Source: Guptibacillus spartinae (GTDB lineage: Bacteria; Bacillota; Bacilli; Bacillales; Guptibacillaceae). From it: 64,000 nucleotides of DNA. The notes beneath the pieces are model-generated. The model did no database searches. It had not been told where the DNA came from and worked only from the letters and a program-made list of their open reading frames with translations. Location of the stretch: the NCBI RefSeq assembly GCF_028610625.1, contig NZ_JAQQWU010000009.1:62001-126000 (forward strand), written 5' to 3'. How positions within the stretch are numbered: position 1 is the first letter of the stretch; every line of letters begins with the position of its first letter. The position numbers and the translations under genes were made by a program. Below, piece after piece: positions 44,790-54,304 of this stretch.

Positions 44790-47661
44790 AAGATGGAAAA
44801 GTAGTTTGTCTCGTCAGTTCGTCTGGTTTATGAGCGGATTCTTATTACTAATTTTAATTGCAGCAGTTGGATTGGGGCTCTATAGTCAGTCGATTGAAGA
44901 TAAATATGAAAAAAAAGTTGTCGACCTTAGGAAGAAGCAACAGTATGCCGTTGAACTAGAAGATAGTTTAAATGACATGTTCTTCGAGGCGCGGGGGTAT
45001 CTAGGTTTTCGTTTGGAAGAGCCTTTCCTAAGTAATTACGAAGCCAAAAAGAATTCGATCGTCGATAAAATCAATCAGCTAGAACCGGAATTGGAAAGTA
45101 CTGAAGAGAGAGAATATCTCACTTATCTTCAAGATAAGTTAATTAATTACTATAAGTTGTTTGAGAATGCGAAAGGCCAGGTAGCTAATGACAATACGGC
45201 GGGATTACAAATTCTTTCTCAAAATCAAGGGGGGAGCAATCTCGTCTACAATTTAAGAGATCAAACGAGAAATTTAGTATCTGATGTTGAAAATGAAATA
45301 TATGCAACAGAACAAAATCTAATTGATCGTTTAGCGAACTTACAAATACTATTTGTATTTTTTGTAGTTTTCCTTCTCTTAATTGCAACGATCCTTGCTG
45401 GGATTATGGCTCGCCGAATTGGCAAGCCACTACAAGAGCTTGCATTAGCTTCTAGTCAAATGTCGTCAGGTGAAAATGTAGCGGTTCCACATGTAAAAAG
45501 GTCAGATGAGCTTGGCGAGCTTGCCAGGTCGTTTAATTTAATGATCACAAATATCCAACAAAACGAAAAAGCCCTTATCACATCAAATGAAACGTTGTTA
45601 GAACAAAGCAAAGAACTGCAAAGCAGTAAAGATACTCTTGAAGAAAATGTAAAGGTAATGAACGTTCAGAAGCAAGTGTTAGAACATCGTAATGAATTAA
45701 ACCGCTCACTTGCCTCAACGCTAAATAAAAATGAGTTACTACAAAGTATCATTACGAACATGATTCATATTTTAAGTTCCGATAAAGGGATCATTGTGAT
45801 GCTGAATCAAGGAAAAGATTATGCGTCTTTAGGCATTAGTCAGGAGAAGGTCCATGAGTGGATTGATCATCTTACGGATGGACCTGGAGTCAAAGCAATT
45901 CAACAAATGCAGTATCATATTGTACAAAGATCAGCATCGGTCGGAGAAGCCGGATATCATGGTGATAAAGTTCTCTCTAATGATTTGTATATCCCTGTTG
46001 TTTCAAATAATAAAGTCGTTGCTTTGCTCTGTATTACTAGAACTGGTGTGGAATACATGCCCGAAGAAGTATCAGAGATCAATGGTTTGTCCCGTCAAAT
46101 TTCACTTGCTTTAGATAAAATTTTGCTTTATGAAACAACCGAAAATGAACGACAGGTAAACAGAGAAATATTAAACACCATTCGAGAGGGGATTCAACTT
46201 GTAGACAGAGAAGGAACAACCCGGGCCGTTAATGATCAGATGTGTACGATGTTGGATGCTTGTTTCCCTGATGGCGTAAACGAAAAAACATTTGTGGAGT
46301 GGAGTTCGAAATTTCTTGTTCAAGTAGCTTTAGATGACCGCAATGCGGTAAAGTCATACGTGCATGATGTTATCGCGGGTGTTAAACCCAAACAAAGTGA
46401 ATTGATTTATCAAACAAATACAGAACCAGCGCTTTTTATACAAATGTATTATGAACATTTATATAATGGTGACAAGTTTATTGGCTCCATTTTTGTTCAT
46501 CGTGATATTACTCGTGAACATGAGGTGGATGAAATGAAAAATGAGTTTGTTAGCACAGTTAGTCATGAACTGAGAACACCACTTTCAAGTGTTCTAGGCT
46601 TTACAGAACTCATGCTTTCAAAAGAACTGAAACCTGAAAAGCAAAAGAAGTATCTAAGTACGATTTATAAAGAAGCGAAGCGGTTAACCTCTTTAATTAA
46701 TGATTTTCTAGATATTCAACGTATGGAAGCAGGAAAGCAGAATTACGATAAAGAGCGTATTAATTTGAAAGAAGTAATAGAAGAAGTGATCGATAGTTAT
46801 CGCGTGCATTCTCAATTCCATTCTTTTATTGTGGAAGATACAACAAATGAACATGAAATTATTGGAGATGCTGATAAGATTAAGCAGGTAATGAATAATT
46901 TCATTAGTAATGCGGTTAAATACTCTCCTAAAGGTGGAAAAATAGTGACACGATTCAGGGGAGAAGAAGGTCAGCTCTATGTGGATATTAAAGATGAGGG
47001 CCTTGGAATTCCACATGATGCCCTTTCTAAACTATTTACCAAGTTTTATCGCGTTGATAATTCGGATCGGCGTCAAATTGGCGGAACTGGACTTGGGCTC
47101 GCTATTTCGAAAGAGATTTTGTTAGCACATGATGGTGATGTTGAAGTTACTTCAGAGCTTGGGAAAGGAAGTACATTTACTCTTGTTTTTCCTCTGATAA
47201 GAGAAAAATTGCCACTAGAGCCGAAATCTGGGGAACTAGAAGAGGGTGTATTGATTGTAGAAGATGATGATAGCCTTGCGCTATTATTAATGGAGGAAAT
47301 CACCGAGAGTGGTTTTACTGCTCACCACTGTCGCAGTGGTGAAGCGGCAATCAAACTTCTTGAGAAAATGACGCCAAAAGGAATCGTACTAGATATTATG
47401 TTAGATGGCCGGATGAGCGGATGGGATGTTTTAAAAGCAGTGAAAGAATCAGAGCGGACGAAAGGTATCCCAATCTTCGTTTCTACAGTAAGTGAAGAGA
47501 AGCAACGGGGTTTCGAGTTAGGTGCTAATGATTATCTCATTAAGCCCTATCCACCTCAAAACCTTACTAAATCGCTGATTAAATCCATCGTAAATAAGAA
47601 GAATAATGGGAAGATCCTAGTTCCAGATTATTCGCTCACAGAAAAAGGCTTATCCGATTAA
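44782..47661 (+). CDS. Hybrid sensor histidine kinase with C-terminal receiver
   Basis: 959 aa. TM1 at about 15-35, an extracytoplasmic helical sensor (CHASE3-like) to about 185, TM2 at about 189-211, HAMP, coiled coil, a GAF-like domain at about 310-450, a PAS-like domain at about 455-575, HisKA with His595 (STVSHELRTP), an ATPase with the GTGLGLAISKE box, and a receiver with Asp871. It should autophosphorylate and pass phosphate through its receiver to the HPt of the GGDEF protein. Start GTG 44782, AGGAGA upstream. Confidence 0.9.
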   Translation: MNRRWKSSLSRQFVWFMSGFLLLILIAAVGLGLYSQSIEDKYEKKVVDLRKKQQYAVELEDSLNDMFFEARGYLGFRLEEPFLSNYEAKKNSIVDKINQLEPELESTEEREYLTYLQDKLINYYKLFENAKGQVANDNTAGLQILSQNQGGSNLVYNLRDQTRNLVSDVENEIYATEQNLIDRLANLQILFVFFVVFLLLIATILAGIMARRIGKPLQELALASSQMSSGENVAVPHVKRSDELGELARSFNLMITNIQQNEKALITSNETLLEQSKELQSSKDTLEENVKVMNVQKQVLEHRNELNRSLASTLNKNELLQSIITNMIHILSSDKGIIVMLNQGKDYASLGISQEKVHEWIDHLTDGPGVKAIQQMQYHIVQRSASVGEAGYHGDKVLSNDLYIPVVSNNKVVALLCITRTGVEYMPEEVSEINGLSRQISLALDKILLYETTENERQVNREILNTIREGIQLVDREGTTRAVNDQMCTMLDACFPDGVNEKTFVEWSSKFLVQVALDDRNAVKSYVHDVIAGVKPKQSELIYQTNTEPALFIQMYYEHLYNGDKFIGSIFVHRDITREHEVDEMKNEFVSTVSHELRTPLSSVLGFTELMLSKELKPEKQKKYLSTIYKEAKRLTSLINDFLDIQRMEAGKQNYDKERINLKEVIEEVIDSYRVHSQFHSFIVEDTTNEHEIIGDADKIKQVMNNFISNAVKYSPKGGKIVTRFRGEEGQLYVDIKDEGLGIPHDALSKLFTKFYRVDNSDRRQIGGTGLGLAISKEILLAHDGDVEVTSELGKGSTFTLVFPLIREKLPLEPKSGELEEGVLIVEDDDSLALLLMEEITESGFTAHHCRSGEAAIKLLEKMTPKGIVLDIMLDGRMSGWDVLKAVKESERTKGIPIFVSTVSEEKQRGFELGANDYLIKPYPPQNLTKSLIKSIVNKKNNGKILVPDYSLTEKGLSD

Positions 47662-47679
47662 ATGGATAAGCCTTTTTTC
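47642..47679. terminator. Bidirectional terminator between kinase and ABC-F gene
   Basis: AAAAAGGCTTATCC / GGATAAGCCTTTTT; the kinase stop codon lies in the loop. Confidence 0.92.
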
Positions 47680-49235
47680 TATACGAGTTTCGTTGTCCAA
47701 TCTTCACAATTCCACACATCGGTTGCAATATCTTGATAAAATTCTGGTTCGTGAGAGATGAGGATAATACTTCCTTTGTATTCATTTAAAGCCCTTTTTA
47801 ATTCGGCTTTTGCCTCAACATCAAGGTGGTTTGTTGGTTCATCAAATACTAATAAGTTTGATTCTGTATTCATTAATTTACAAAGTCTAAGCTTTGCTTT
47901 TTCACCGCCGCTTAGCACATCGACCTTACTTTCGATATGCTTTGTTGTTAAACCGCACTTCGATAAAGCTGCGCGAATTTGTGCCTGGCTGTAGTGTGGG
48001 AATTCTCGCCACATTTCTTCAATACAGGTGTTTGATGTTCTGGTTTTGATTTCTTGCTCAAAGTAACCAGTGTATAAATAGTCGCCAAGCTCTACGGAAC
48101 CTTCAATTGGTTTGATCTCACCAAGAATACTGCGAAGAAGCGTGGTTTTACCGATACCATTTGCACCCATGAGGGCAATTTTTTGACCTCTCTCCATTGA
48201 AAGGTTTAATGGTCGGGATAGTGGTTCATCATAACCAATCACAAGATCCTTTGTTTCAAAAATGAGCTTTCCAGAAGCACGAGCTTGTTTGAATTGAAAC
48301 TCTGGCTTCGGTTTTTCTTTTGCCATTTCAATAACATCCATTTTATCCAGCTTTTTCTGCCGCGACATGGCCATATTACGGGTAGCAACGCGGGCTTTGT
48401 TACGAGCAACAAAATCCTTTAATTGAGAGATTTCTTGTTGCTGTTTCTTAAAGGCTGCTTCGACTTGTTGCTTCTTCACTTCGTATACGGATAAGAAGTT
48501 ATCATAGTCACCAACATACCTTGTTAATTCTTGATTTTCCATATGATAAATTAAATTAATCACGCTATTTAAGAAAGGAATATCATGCGAAATCAAAATA
48601 AACGCATTTTCATATTCTTGTAAATAACGGCGAAGCCAAACGATATGTTGCTCATCGAGATAGTTTGTTGGCTCATCAAGAAGAAGAATATCTGGTTTTT
48701 CCAGAAGTAGTTTGGCAAGAAGAACCTTCGTACGCTGTCCACCACTTAAATCTTGGACATCTTTTTCAAGTCCGATTTCATCGAGCCCAAGTCCGCGTGC
48801 AATTTCCTCAACTTTTGCATCAATCACATAGAAATCATTATTTGCAAGCATATCCTGCATCGTTCCAGTTTCTTCTAATAACTTTTCAAGCTCTTCAGGA
48901 GAAGCTTCGCCCATCTTGGCAAATAATTCGTTCATTTCAGATTCATAATCAAACAAATACTGAAACGCGCCTTTAAGTGCATCACGGATCGTCATACCGC
49001 GTTCAAGAACAGTATGCTGATCAAGATAGCCAACTCGTACATTTTTAGACCATTCCACTGTTCCTTCATCTGGTTCTAACTTTCCAGTAATAATGTTCAT
49101 AAATGTTGACTTACCTTCGCCATTAGCACCAATAAGTCCAATGTGTTCGCCTTTTAATAGACGAAAAGATACATCATCAAAGATGGCACGGTCACCGAAT
49201 CCGTGCGTAAGGTTTTTCACGGTTAATATACTCAT
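47679..49235 (-). CDS. ABC-F family ATPase (YkpA/YbiT type)
   Basis: 518 aa from ATG 49235 behind AAAGGATG; seven more residues are possible upstream. Two ABC cassettes have Walker A GANGEGKST and GANGIGKTT, signatures LSGGQRT and LSGGEKA, and a linker helix pair between them. No membrane segments. ABC-F proteins of the YbiT/YkpA group bind the ribosome E-site and tune translation; antibiotic-resistance ABC-Fs are related but differ in linker. Confidence 0.9.
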   Translation of the reverse strand: MSILTVKNLTHGFGDRAIFDDVSFRLLKGEHIGLIGANGEGKSTFMNIITGKLEPDEGTVEWSKNVRVGYLDQHTVLERGMTIRDALKGAFQYLFDYESEMNELFAKMGEASPEELEKLLEETGTMQDMLANNDFYVIDAKVEEIARGLGLDEIGLEKDVQDLSGGQRTKVLLAKLLLEKPDILLLDEPTNYLDEQHIVWLRRYLQEYENAFILISHDIPFLNSVINLIYHMENQELTRYVGDYDNFLSVYEVKKQQVEAAFKKQQQEISQLKDFVARNKARVATRNMAMSRQKKLDKMDVIEMAKEKPKPEFQFKQARASGKLIFETKDLVIGYDEPLSRPLNLSMERGQKIALMGANGIGKTTLLRSILGEIKPIEGSVELGDYLYTGYFEQEIKTRTSNTCIEEMWREFPHYSQAQIRAALSKCGLTTKHIESKVDVLSGGEKAKLRLCKLMNTESNLLVFDEPTNHLDVEAKAELKRALNEYKGSIILISHEPEFYQDIATDVWNCEDWTTKLV

Positions 49236-49506
49236 AGGAAAACATCCTTTATTCATGGTTTAACAATCCTCATTGATTATATCGGACAATGAGCTCTGAT
49301 GAAAGTCAGGAAGATGAGAAAACGTTGGGAATTTCCGTAAGAACAGAATTTATAGTAAAAAAGGCATGGTTTTAATCCTCCTAAGGCAAATGACCTATTA
49401 AAAATAAAGGAACATTTACATCGTGTTTCCACTAGCTTAATCGTGTACGTTTAAACTAGAAGATGCTTCATGCACAAGAAGGATTTATTATGGGGAGGGA
49501 AGCAAA

Positions 49507-50676
49507 ATGAACACGGCACGTCGCACTTATGGAACGGTAGTTTTTATGTTGGTGGTTTCGTTAATTATGATGTATTTCACGATTACACCCTCATTTGCAG
49601 ACGGTTCAGGAACATCGTCATCACCATATTCCGTTACACAGGGAATTGCAAATCAGGGGAGTAGTGGAGCAGTGGAAGGGTTTATTGTAGGAAAGCCAGA
49701 ATCAACATCTTCCATTGCTACCTTTCATTTTTCAGATGATTATGCTATTGCAATTGCAGATCAAGCAAATGAAACAAATGTCAATGAAATGCTTTTTGTT
49801 CAAGTGCCATCTTCGTTACGAAGTGCTTTTGGGTTGAAAAGCAACCCGGATTTAATAGGTGAATCCGTAGTTGTAAATGGAAGTTTAACAGATTATTTTG
49901 CTCATGCAGGTGTTAAGAGCGTATCGGCTATCGAACTCGGTGATGGAGCGGGAAGTGGAAATCCTGGTGGTTCAGGAGAAGCCTCTCCTTACGATGATAC
50001 ATACTACCGCTCTGCTGTAGGTAAAACCGGTAGTGCTTTGAAAACAGAATTGCACATGATTATTGATGATCATACAGAGCTTTCTTATAGTGAAGTATGG
50101 GATGCCCTGAGGGTTACCGACGAAGATCCGTTAAATCCTAATAATGTCATTCTTCTTTATAGTGGAAGGTCCCAAAGCAAGTATGAGAACGGCGGAGGAG
50201 TAGACGACTGGAACCGGGAACACGTTTGGGCAAAATCCCACGGAGATTTTGGAACGTCTATGGGACCAGGAACAGATGTTCATCACCTGCGTCCAACTGA
50301 TGTAACGGTTAATAGCTCCCGTGGTAATCTTGATTTTGATAATGGTGGTTCTCCTCAATCAGAAGCACCTGGTAATTATTATGATAGTGATTCTTGGGAG
50401 CCCCGTGACAGTGTGAAAGGTGATGTAGCGCGAATGATTTTCTACATGGCTGTTCGTTACGAAGGGGACAGCGGGGAAGTTGATTTAGAAGTGAACGATC
50501 TTGTGAATAATGGTTCAGCACCATATATCGGGAAAATTTCGGTATTGAAAGAATGGAATGAAATGGATCCAGTCGATTCTTTTGAAGAAAATCGAAACAA
50601 TGTGATTTATGATCAGTACCAGCACAATCGCAATCCGTTTATTGACCATCCTGAGTGGGTGGAAGCAATCTGGTAA
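49507..50676 (+). CDS. Secreted endonuclease I-family nuclease with OB-fold domain
   Basis: 389 aa. N-terminal signal sequence (FMLVVSLIMMYFTITPSFADG), then a DUF6359/OB-like domain at about 38-150, a Gly/Ser linker, and an endonuclease I (NucM/Bsn type) domain at about 160-385 with DDWNREHVWAKSHG and DVHHLRPTD carrying the catalytic His/Asn set. It should degrade extracellular DNA or RNA for nutrients. ATG follows GGGAGGGAAGC. The 270-bp gap upstream shows no gene. Confidence 0.9.
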   Translation: MNTARRTYGTVVFMLVVSLIMMYFTITPSFADGSGTSSSPYSVTQGIANQGSSGAVEGFIVGKPESTSSIATFHFSDDYAIAIADQANETNVNEMLFVQVPSSLRSAFGLKSNPDLIGESVVVNGSLTDYFAHAGVKSVSAIELGDGAGSGNPGGSGEASPYDDTYYRSAVGKTGSALKTELHMIIDDHTELSYSEVWDALRVTDEDPLNPNNVILLYSGRSQSKYENGGGVDDWNREHVWAKSHGDFGTSMGPGTDVHHLRPTDVTVNSSRGNLDFDNGGSPQSEAPGNYYDSDSWEPRDSVKGDVARMIFYMAVRYEGDSGEVDLEVNDLVNNGSAPYIGKISVLKEWNEMDPVDSFEENRNNVIYDQYQHNRNPFIDHPEWVEAIW

Positions 50677-50683
50677 GTATGGA

Positions 50684-50717
50684 AGAAGCATCTGAGTAAA
50701 AGCAGATGCTTTTTTTT
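50684..50717 (+). terminator. Terminator of the nuclease gene
   Basis: AAGCATCTG / CAGATGCTT stem, 8-nt loop, then seven T's. Confidence 0.92.
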
Positions 50718-50782
50718 GTGGAATAGAAGAACTGGCACCAAATTTTAGATTCTCCATAGGCTTTTCATTAGGGGGAATAGCA

Positions 50783-51226
50783 ATGCGGCAACCGTATGTA
50801 ACGTATCGTGATGGAATAAAGGAAAAGAAAAGGATTGTAGGAAGAAAGTATACATTAACGCATTCTGATGTAACGGGAGAATTATTTTTAACAGTTGGAA
50901 CAGAATATGCCATCGATCGTATTACTTCTTTACGAGATGAAGTGCTTGGAACATTCCGAAATGATTGCGGACTCTATTATTATGTCTATGTCTTGATTGA
51001 TGATCCAACAGAAGAAGGAAGAACAAGCATAAGAGATCGAATCTTTCGAGAAGAGTTGCCTGGAGCATTAAGGGCTATAAGATTAGGAGATCGATCGTTG
51101 TTTCAAGAATATCCAGAGTTAGATGACGTACCAATCTGGATTTACTTTGATTCTAATGAAGAGCAATGGGAAGCATACGAATATTATGGGTCATTTAGAC
51201 AGTATACAAACAGCCAACAGAAGTAG
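50783..51226 (+). CDS. Staygreen-family protein
   Basis: 147 aa. GRKYTLTHSDVTGELFLTVG is the hallmark of the staygreen (SGR) family; later segments (FREELPGALRAIRLGDRSLF, VPIWIYFDS) also fit. In plants SGR is a chlorophyll Mg-dechelatase; the function in bacteria without chlorophyll is unknown. ATG follows AGGGGGAATAGC. It lies between the nuclease and the sigma-54 regulon with no clear operon link. Confidence 0.85.
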   Translation: MRQPYVTYRDGIKEKKRIVGRKYTLTHSDVTGELFLTVGTEYAIDRITSLRDEVLGTFRNDCGLYYYVYVLIDDPTEEGRTSIRDRIFREELPGALRAIRLGDRSLFQEYPELDDVPIWIYFDSNEEQWEAYEYYGSFRQYTNSQQK

Positions 51227-51252
51227 GCCGGCTATTTATCTATTATCTTGGT

Positions 51253-51285
51253 TACCATCTGTTAGTAGTGCTAACAGTTATGGTA
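51253..51285. other. Long inverted repeat after the staygreen gene
   Basis: TACCAT-CTGTTAG (51253-51265), 5-nt loop, CTAACAG then ATGGTA (51271-51285) with a small asymmetric bulge. There is no T-run, so it is either a weak terminator or an operator before the sigma-54 activator gene. Confidence 0.45.
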
Positions 51286-51300
51286 CGATGTAAATGTGAG

Positions 51301-51320
51301 ATTATTCAAAAATGAATAAT
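51301..51320. promoter_or_regulatory. Activator palindrome, site 1
   Basis: ATTATTCAAAAATGAATAAT: 7-bp arms around a 6-bp centre. Repeated at 51365-51383 and 52586-52605. Likely the binding site of the adjacent Fis-type activator. Confidence 0.7.
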
Positions 51321-51364
51321 AATAAACAAGTATCTGAGCGGATTTTTAAGTTGGTGTACGAGTA

Positions 51365-51383
51365 GTATTCAAAAATGAATAAT
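51365..51383. promoter_or_regulatory. Activator palindrome, site 2
   Basis: GTATTCAAAAATGAATAAT, identical to site 1 over the TATTC-N6-GAATA core, 63 bp from it and just before the activator start; suggests autoregulation. Confidence 0.7.
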
Positions 51384-51396
51384 AGCGGGTGATCAT

Positions 51397-52761
51397 TTGA
51401 CAGAGTGGAACGAATATAAAGCGATCTTTCATTCTTTACAAGACGATATTTTAGTAACAGATCGAAATGGGATTATCGTAAAAGTGAGTGAAGGAACGGG
51501 TATGGTTTATGGCGTGAAGGCCAATGATTTGATGGGGAGATCGGTATATGATCTTGAAAAAGAAGGATTGTTTACACCACTTGCAACACCACTAGTCGTG
51601 AAGGAAAAGAAGCGTGTTACTTTCGTGCAAACCGGTCCTGATGGGAAAAAGCTTCTCGTAACAGGTCTGCCTGTTTTTAACGAAATCGGAGAACTTCTAA
51701 GGATTGTTAGTTATTCACACGATATAACCGAGTTAATGGAAATTAAGGCTGGCATGGAAGAAATGTCTTCTGAGATGGAGCGTGTGAGAAATGAGCTGGA
51801 GCAGCTCAAACAACAACAGGATGATGGGGGACTGATTGCCCGAAGTGATGCTATGAGAAAAATTCTGGCTACTGGGAAGCAGGTTGCTGGAGTAGATGTG
51901 AACGTTCTTCTCTTAGGGGAATCGGGGGTAGGAAAGACAGAGCTCGCTCGTTACATTCATTCTAAAAGTGAACGCAGAGAGGCGCCATTTATAGAAGTAA
52001 ACTGTGGGGCAATTCCTGAGTCTTTATTTGAGGCGGAACTTTTCGGGTATGAAGATGGAGCATTTACTGGAGCTAGAAAAGGAGGGCGCATTGGATTAGC
52101 AGAGATGGCAGCTAGCGGAACGCTTTTTCTAGATGAAATTGGAGAACTTTCGCTCCAAAATCAGGTGAAAGTACTGAAACTCATTCAAGAAAAGCGCTTT
52201 TATCGCTTAGGAGGAAGAAAAGAGGTTAGCTCAGATTTTCGAATCATTAGTGCGACGAATAAAGATTTGGAACAAGCTGTACGAGAAAAAATGTTTCGAG
52301 AGGATTTATATTTTCGATTAAATGTTGTTCCATTAGTGATTCCCCCTTTACGAGAGAGGAAGGAAGACATCCTCCCTCTTATCCAATCGTTTGTCGATCA
52401 CTTCTGCAAAGCATATAAACGAAAGCGGATATTAAATAAAGGAGTGATTCACGAATTAACACAACATACGTGGAGGGGAAATGTTCGTGAGCTAATGAAT
52501 TTAATTGAACGTCTTATCGTGACTTCGGATACATTCGTTATACATGAAACCGATTTGCCGCATACATATAAAAAAACAACAGAAGTTTATTCAGAAATGA
52601 ATAATTTTCATGAAACATTACAAGAAACAGTTGAAAAAGTAGAGAAAGAACGACTTGAGCAGGCGAGACGTTATTTTCGCACAACAACGAAGATCGCTGA
52701 GGCGCTAGGCATGAGTCAACCAACGGTAGTTAGAAAACTTAAAAAATACAGAATTAAATAA
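51397..52761 (+). CDS. Sigma-54-dependent activator with PAS domain (Fis-type HTH)
   Basis: 454 aa from TTG 51397. PAS sensor at about 8-115, short coiled coil, AAA+ at about 145-375 with Walker A LGESGVGKTELA, ATPase/sigma-54 loop GAFTGARKGGRIGL, LFLDEIGELS, WRGNVRELMN, and a Fis-like HTH at the C-terminus (TKIAEALGMSQPTVVRKLKKY). The next operon has a sigma-54 promoter four bases after its stop, so that operon is the obvious target; an amino acid or related ligand may bind the PAS domain. Confidence 0.9.
   Translation: MTEWNEYKAIFHSLQDDILVTDRNGIIVKVSEGTGMVYGVKANDLMGRSVYDLEKEGLFTPLATPLVVKEKKRVTFVQTGPDGKKLLVTGLPVFNEIGELLRIVSYSHDITELMEIKAGMEEMSSEMERVRNELEQLKQQQDDGGLIARSDAMRKILATGKQVAGVDVNVLLLGESGVGKTELARYIHSKSERREAPFIEVNCGAIPESLFEAELFGYEDGAFTGARKGGRIGLAEMAASGTLFLDEIGELSLQNQVKVLKLIQEKRFYRLGGRKEVSSDFRIISATNKDLEQAVREKMFREDLYFRLNVVPLVIPPLRERKEDILPLIQSFVDHFCKAYKRKRILNKGVIHELTQHTWRGNVRELMNLIERLIVTSDTFVIHETDLPHTYKKTTEVYSEMNNFHETLQETVEKVEKERLEQARRYFRTTTKIAEALGMSQPTVVRKLKKYRIK
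52586..52605. promoter_or_regulatory. Activator palindrome, site 3, inside the activator coding sequence
   Basis: TTTATTCAGAAATGAATAAT differs by two bases from site 1. It lies about 170 bp upstream of the sigma-54 promoter at 52765, a typical enhancer distance. Confidence 0.7.
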
Positions 52762-52764
52762 ATT

Positions 52765-52781
52765 CTGGCATAATACTTGCA
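52765..52781 (+). promoter_or_regulatory. Sigma-54 -24/-12 promoter of the permease-aminotransferase operon
   Basis: CTGGCATAATACTTGCA: GG at 52767-52768 and GC at 52779-52780, 12 bp apart. Almost the same as the rocD promoter in this window. Confidence 0.88.
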
Positions 52782-52879
52782 TGTTAAAAGAAGCGAAGAG
52801 TGAAAATACCTCTTGCTTCTTTTCTAATTTATATGCAAGAATATGAATTAATATTAAAATTGTCGAAGGAGAGTGAAAA

Positions 52880-54277
52880 ATGGAAGTTAAACAGGAAAAG
52901 TCGTACCCGCTGGAAAGTACTAGTCAGTCGGTAGAGGGATCTCAGTCGAAAAAAGCTTACGCGTGGTTTATGATTCCGTCTTTAATTGGTATTTTATTAT
53001 TTCTTGTCCCGGTCCCTTTTAACGGAAAAATGACGATTGGGGTAGGAATATTAGCTGAATCCATTCAGACAGCACTCGCTCCATTCTTACCTGGTTTTAT
53101 GACAGCTATTCTTATTTTATCTGCTATTATTCCTATTGTTGCAAAAGCGTTCGAACCTAAAGCTATCATGCTTCGCCCATTTCTTAAACAATTGTTTTAT
53201 GTAAACTGGTTCTGGATCAGTACTAGATTGATTGGAGCGCTCTTCGCCGTCATGACACTATTTAAATTCGGCCCAGAATTTATTATTTCAGATGTATCAG
53301 GTGGGACGATGCTGTACTCACTTGTTCCAGTTCTTGCCGCCTGGTTTCTCTTTGCGGGCCTTCTTATGCCACTCCTTCTGGAATTTGGTTTAATGGATTT
53401 CTTTGGAACAGCGCTTCGCCATGTGATGCGTCCTTTGTTTAAATTACCTGGTCGTTCCTCCATCGATGCGCTTGCTTCTTGGATGGGAGCAGGTACAGTA
53501 GGAGTATTAATCACAACAAAACAATATGAAGAAGGTTATTACACGAAAAGAGAAGCAGCTGTCATTGCCACAAACTTTTCGATCAATTCAATTGCGTTCA
53601 GTCTTGTTGTGATTAGTTTCATAGGTCTAGAAGAGATGTTTGTACCATTTTACTTTACAGTTGTTGTGGCTGGTCTAGTCGCAGCTATAGTTTGCCCACG
53701 AATCCCACCTTTATCGCGAAAAGCGGACACATACTATGAAGGGACAGGAAAGCAAATTTCAGAAGAGGTCCCCAAAGGTGTTTCTAGCTTTAAGTGGGGA
53801 ATGCAAAAATCGCTAGAAAAAGCTTCAGAGGTGAAAGGGGTTAAGTATGTAGCGGGGCAAGGTGTGAATACAGTTCTAGATATTTATTTCGCATTGATTC
53901 CGCTTGTAATGGCGCTTGGTACTGTTGCCCTGATCATTGCTGAATTTACTCCTTTCTTTACTTATTTATCTATGCCGATTGTTCCGATACTAGAATTAAT
54001 GCAAATTCCTGAGGCAGCAGCAGCAGCTCCAGCAATGCTCGTTGGTTTTGCCGATATGTTTTTGCCAGCTGTAATTGGAACAGGAATCGAAAGTGAACTG
54101 ACGCGCTTTGTGATTGCGGCTGTTTCGTTAACACAGCTGATCTACATGTCTGAGATTGGTATTTTACTAGTGAAATCAAAAATTCCTATTTCCGTTCTTG
54201 AATTGGCGATTATTTTCTTGCAGCGTACAGTTATTACACTTCCAATTATTGTTATTATGGCTCATTTCTTTTTATAA
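52880..54277 (+). CDS. YjiH-family membrane transporter (nucleoside-recognition/Gate domain)
   Basis: 465 aa with about ten membrane helices. The YjiH pattern includes the Gate-domain stretch SSIDALASWMGAGTVGVLITTKQYEEGYYTKREA and FSINSIAFSLVVISF. Substrates of these proteins are not established. Its position before a class III aminotransferase under a shared sigma-54 promoter suggests uptake of an amino compound. ATG follows AAGGAGAG. Confidence 0.85.
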   Translation: MEVKQEKSYPLESTSQSVEGSQSKKAYAWFMIPSLIGILLFLVPVPFNGKMTIGVGILAESIQTALAPFLPGFMTAILILSAIIPIVAKAFEPKAIMLRPFLKQLFYVNWFWISTRLIGALFAVMTLFKFGPEFIISDVSGGTMLYSLVPVLAAWFLFAGLLMPLLLEFGLMDFFGTALRHVMRPLFKLPGRSSIDALASWMGAGTVGVLITTKQYEEGYYTKREAAVIATNFSINSIAFSLVVISFIGLEEMFVPFYFTVVVAGLVAAIVCPRIPPLSRKADTYYEGTGKQISEEVPKGVSSFKWGMQKSLEKASEVKGVKYVAGQGVNTVLDIYFALIPLVMALGTVALIIAEFTPFFTYLSMPIVPILELMQIPEAAAAAPAMLVGFADMFLPAVIGTGIESELTRFVIAAVSLTQLIYMSEIGILLVKSKIPISVLELAIIFLQRTVITLPIIVIMAHFFL

Positions 54278-54304
54278 TAGTTGAACTTAAAGGAGGACAT
54301 TACA

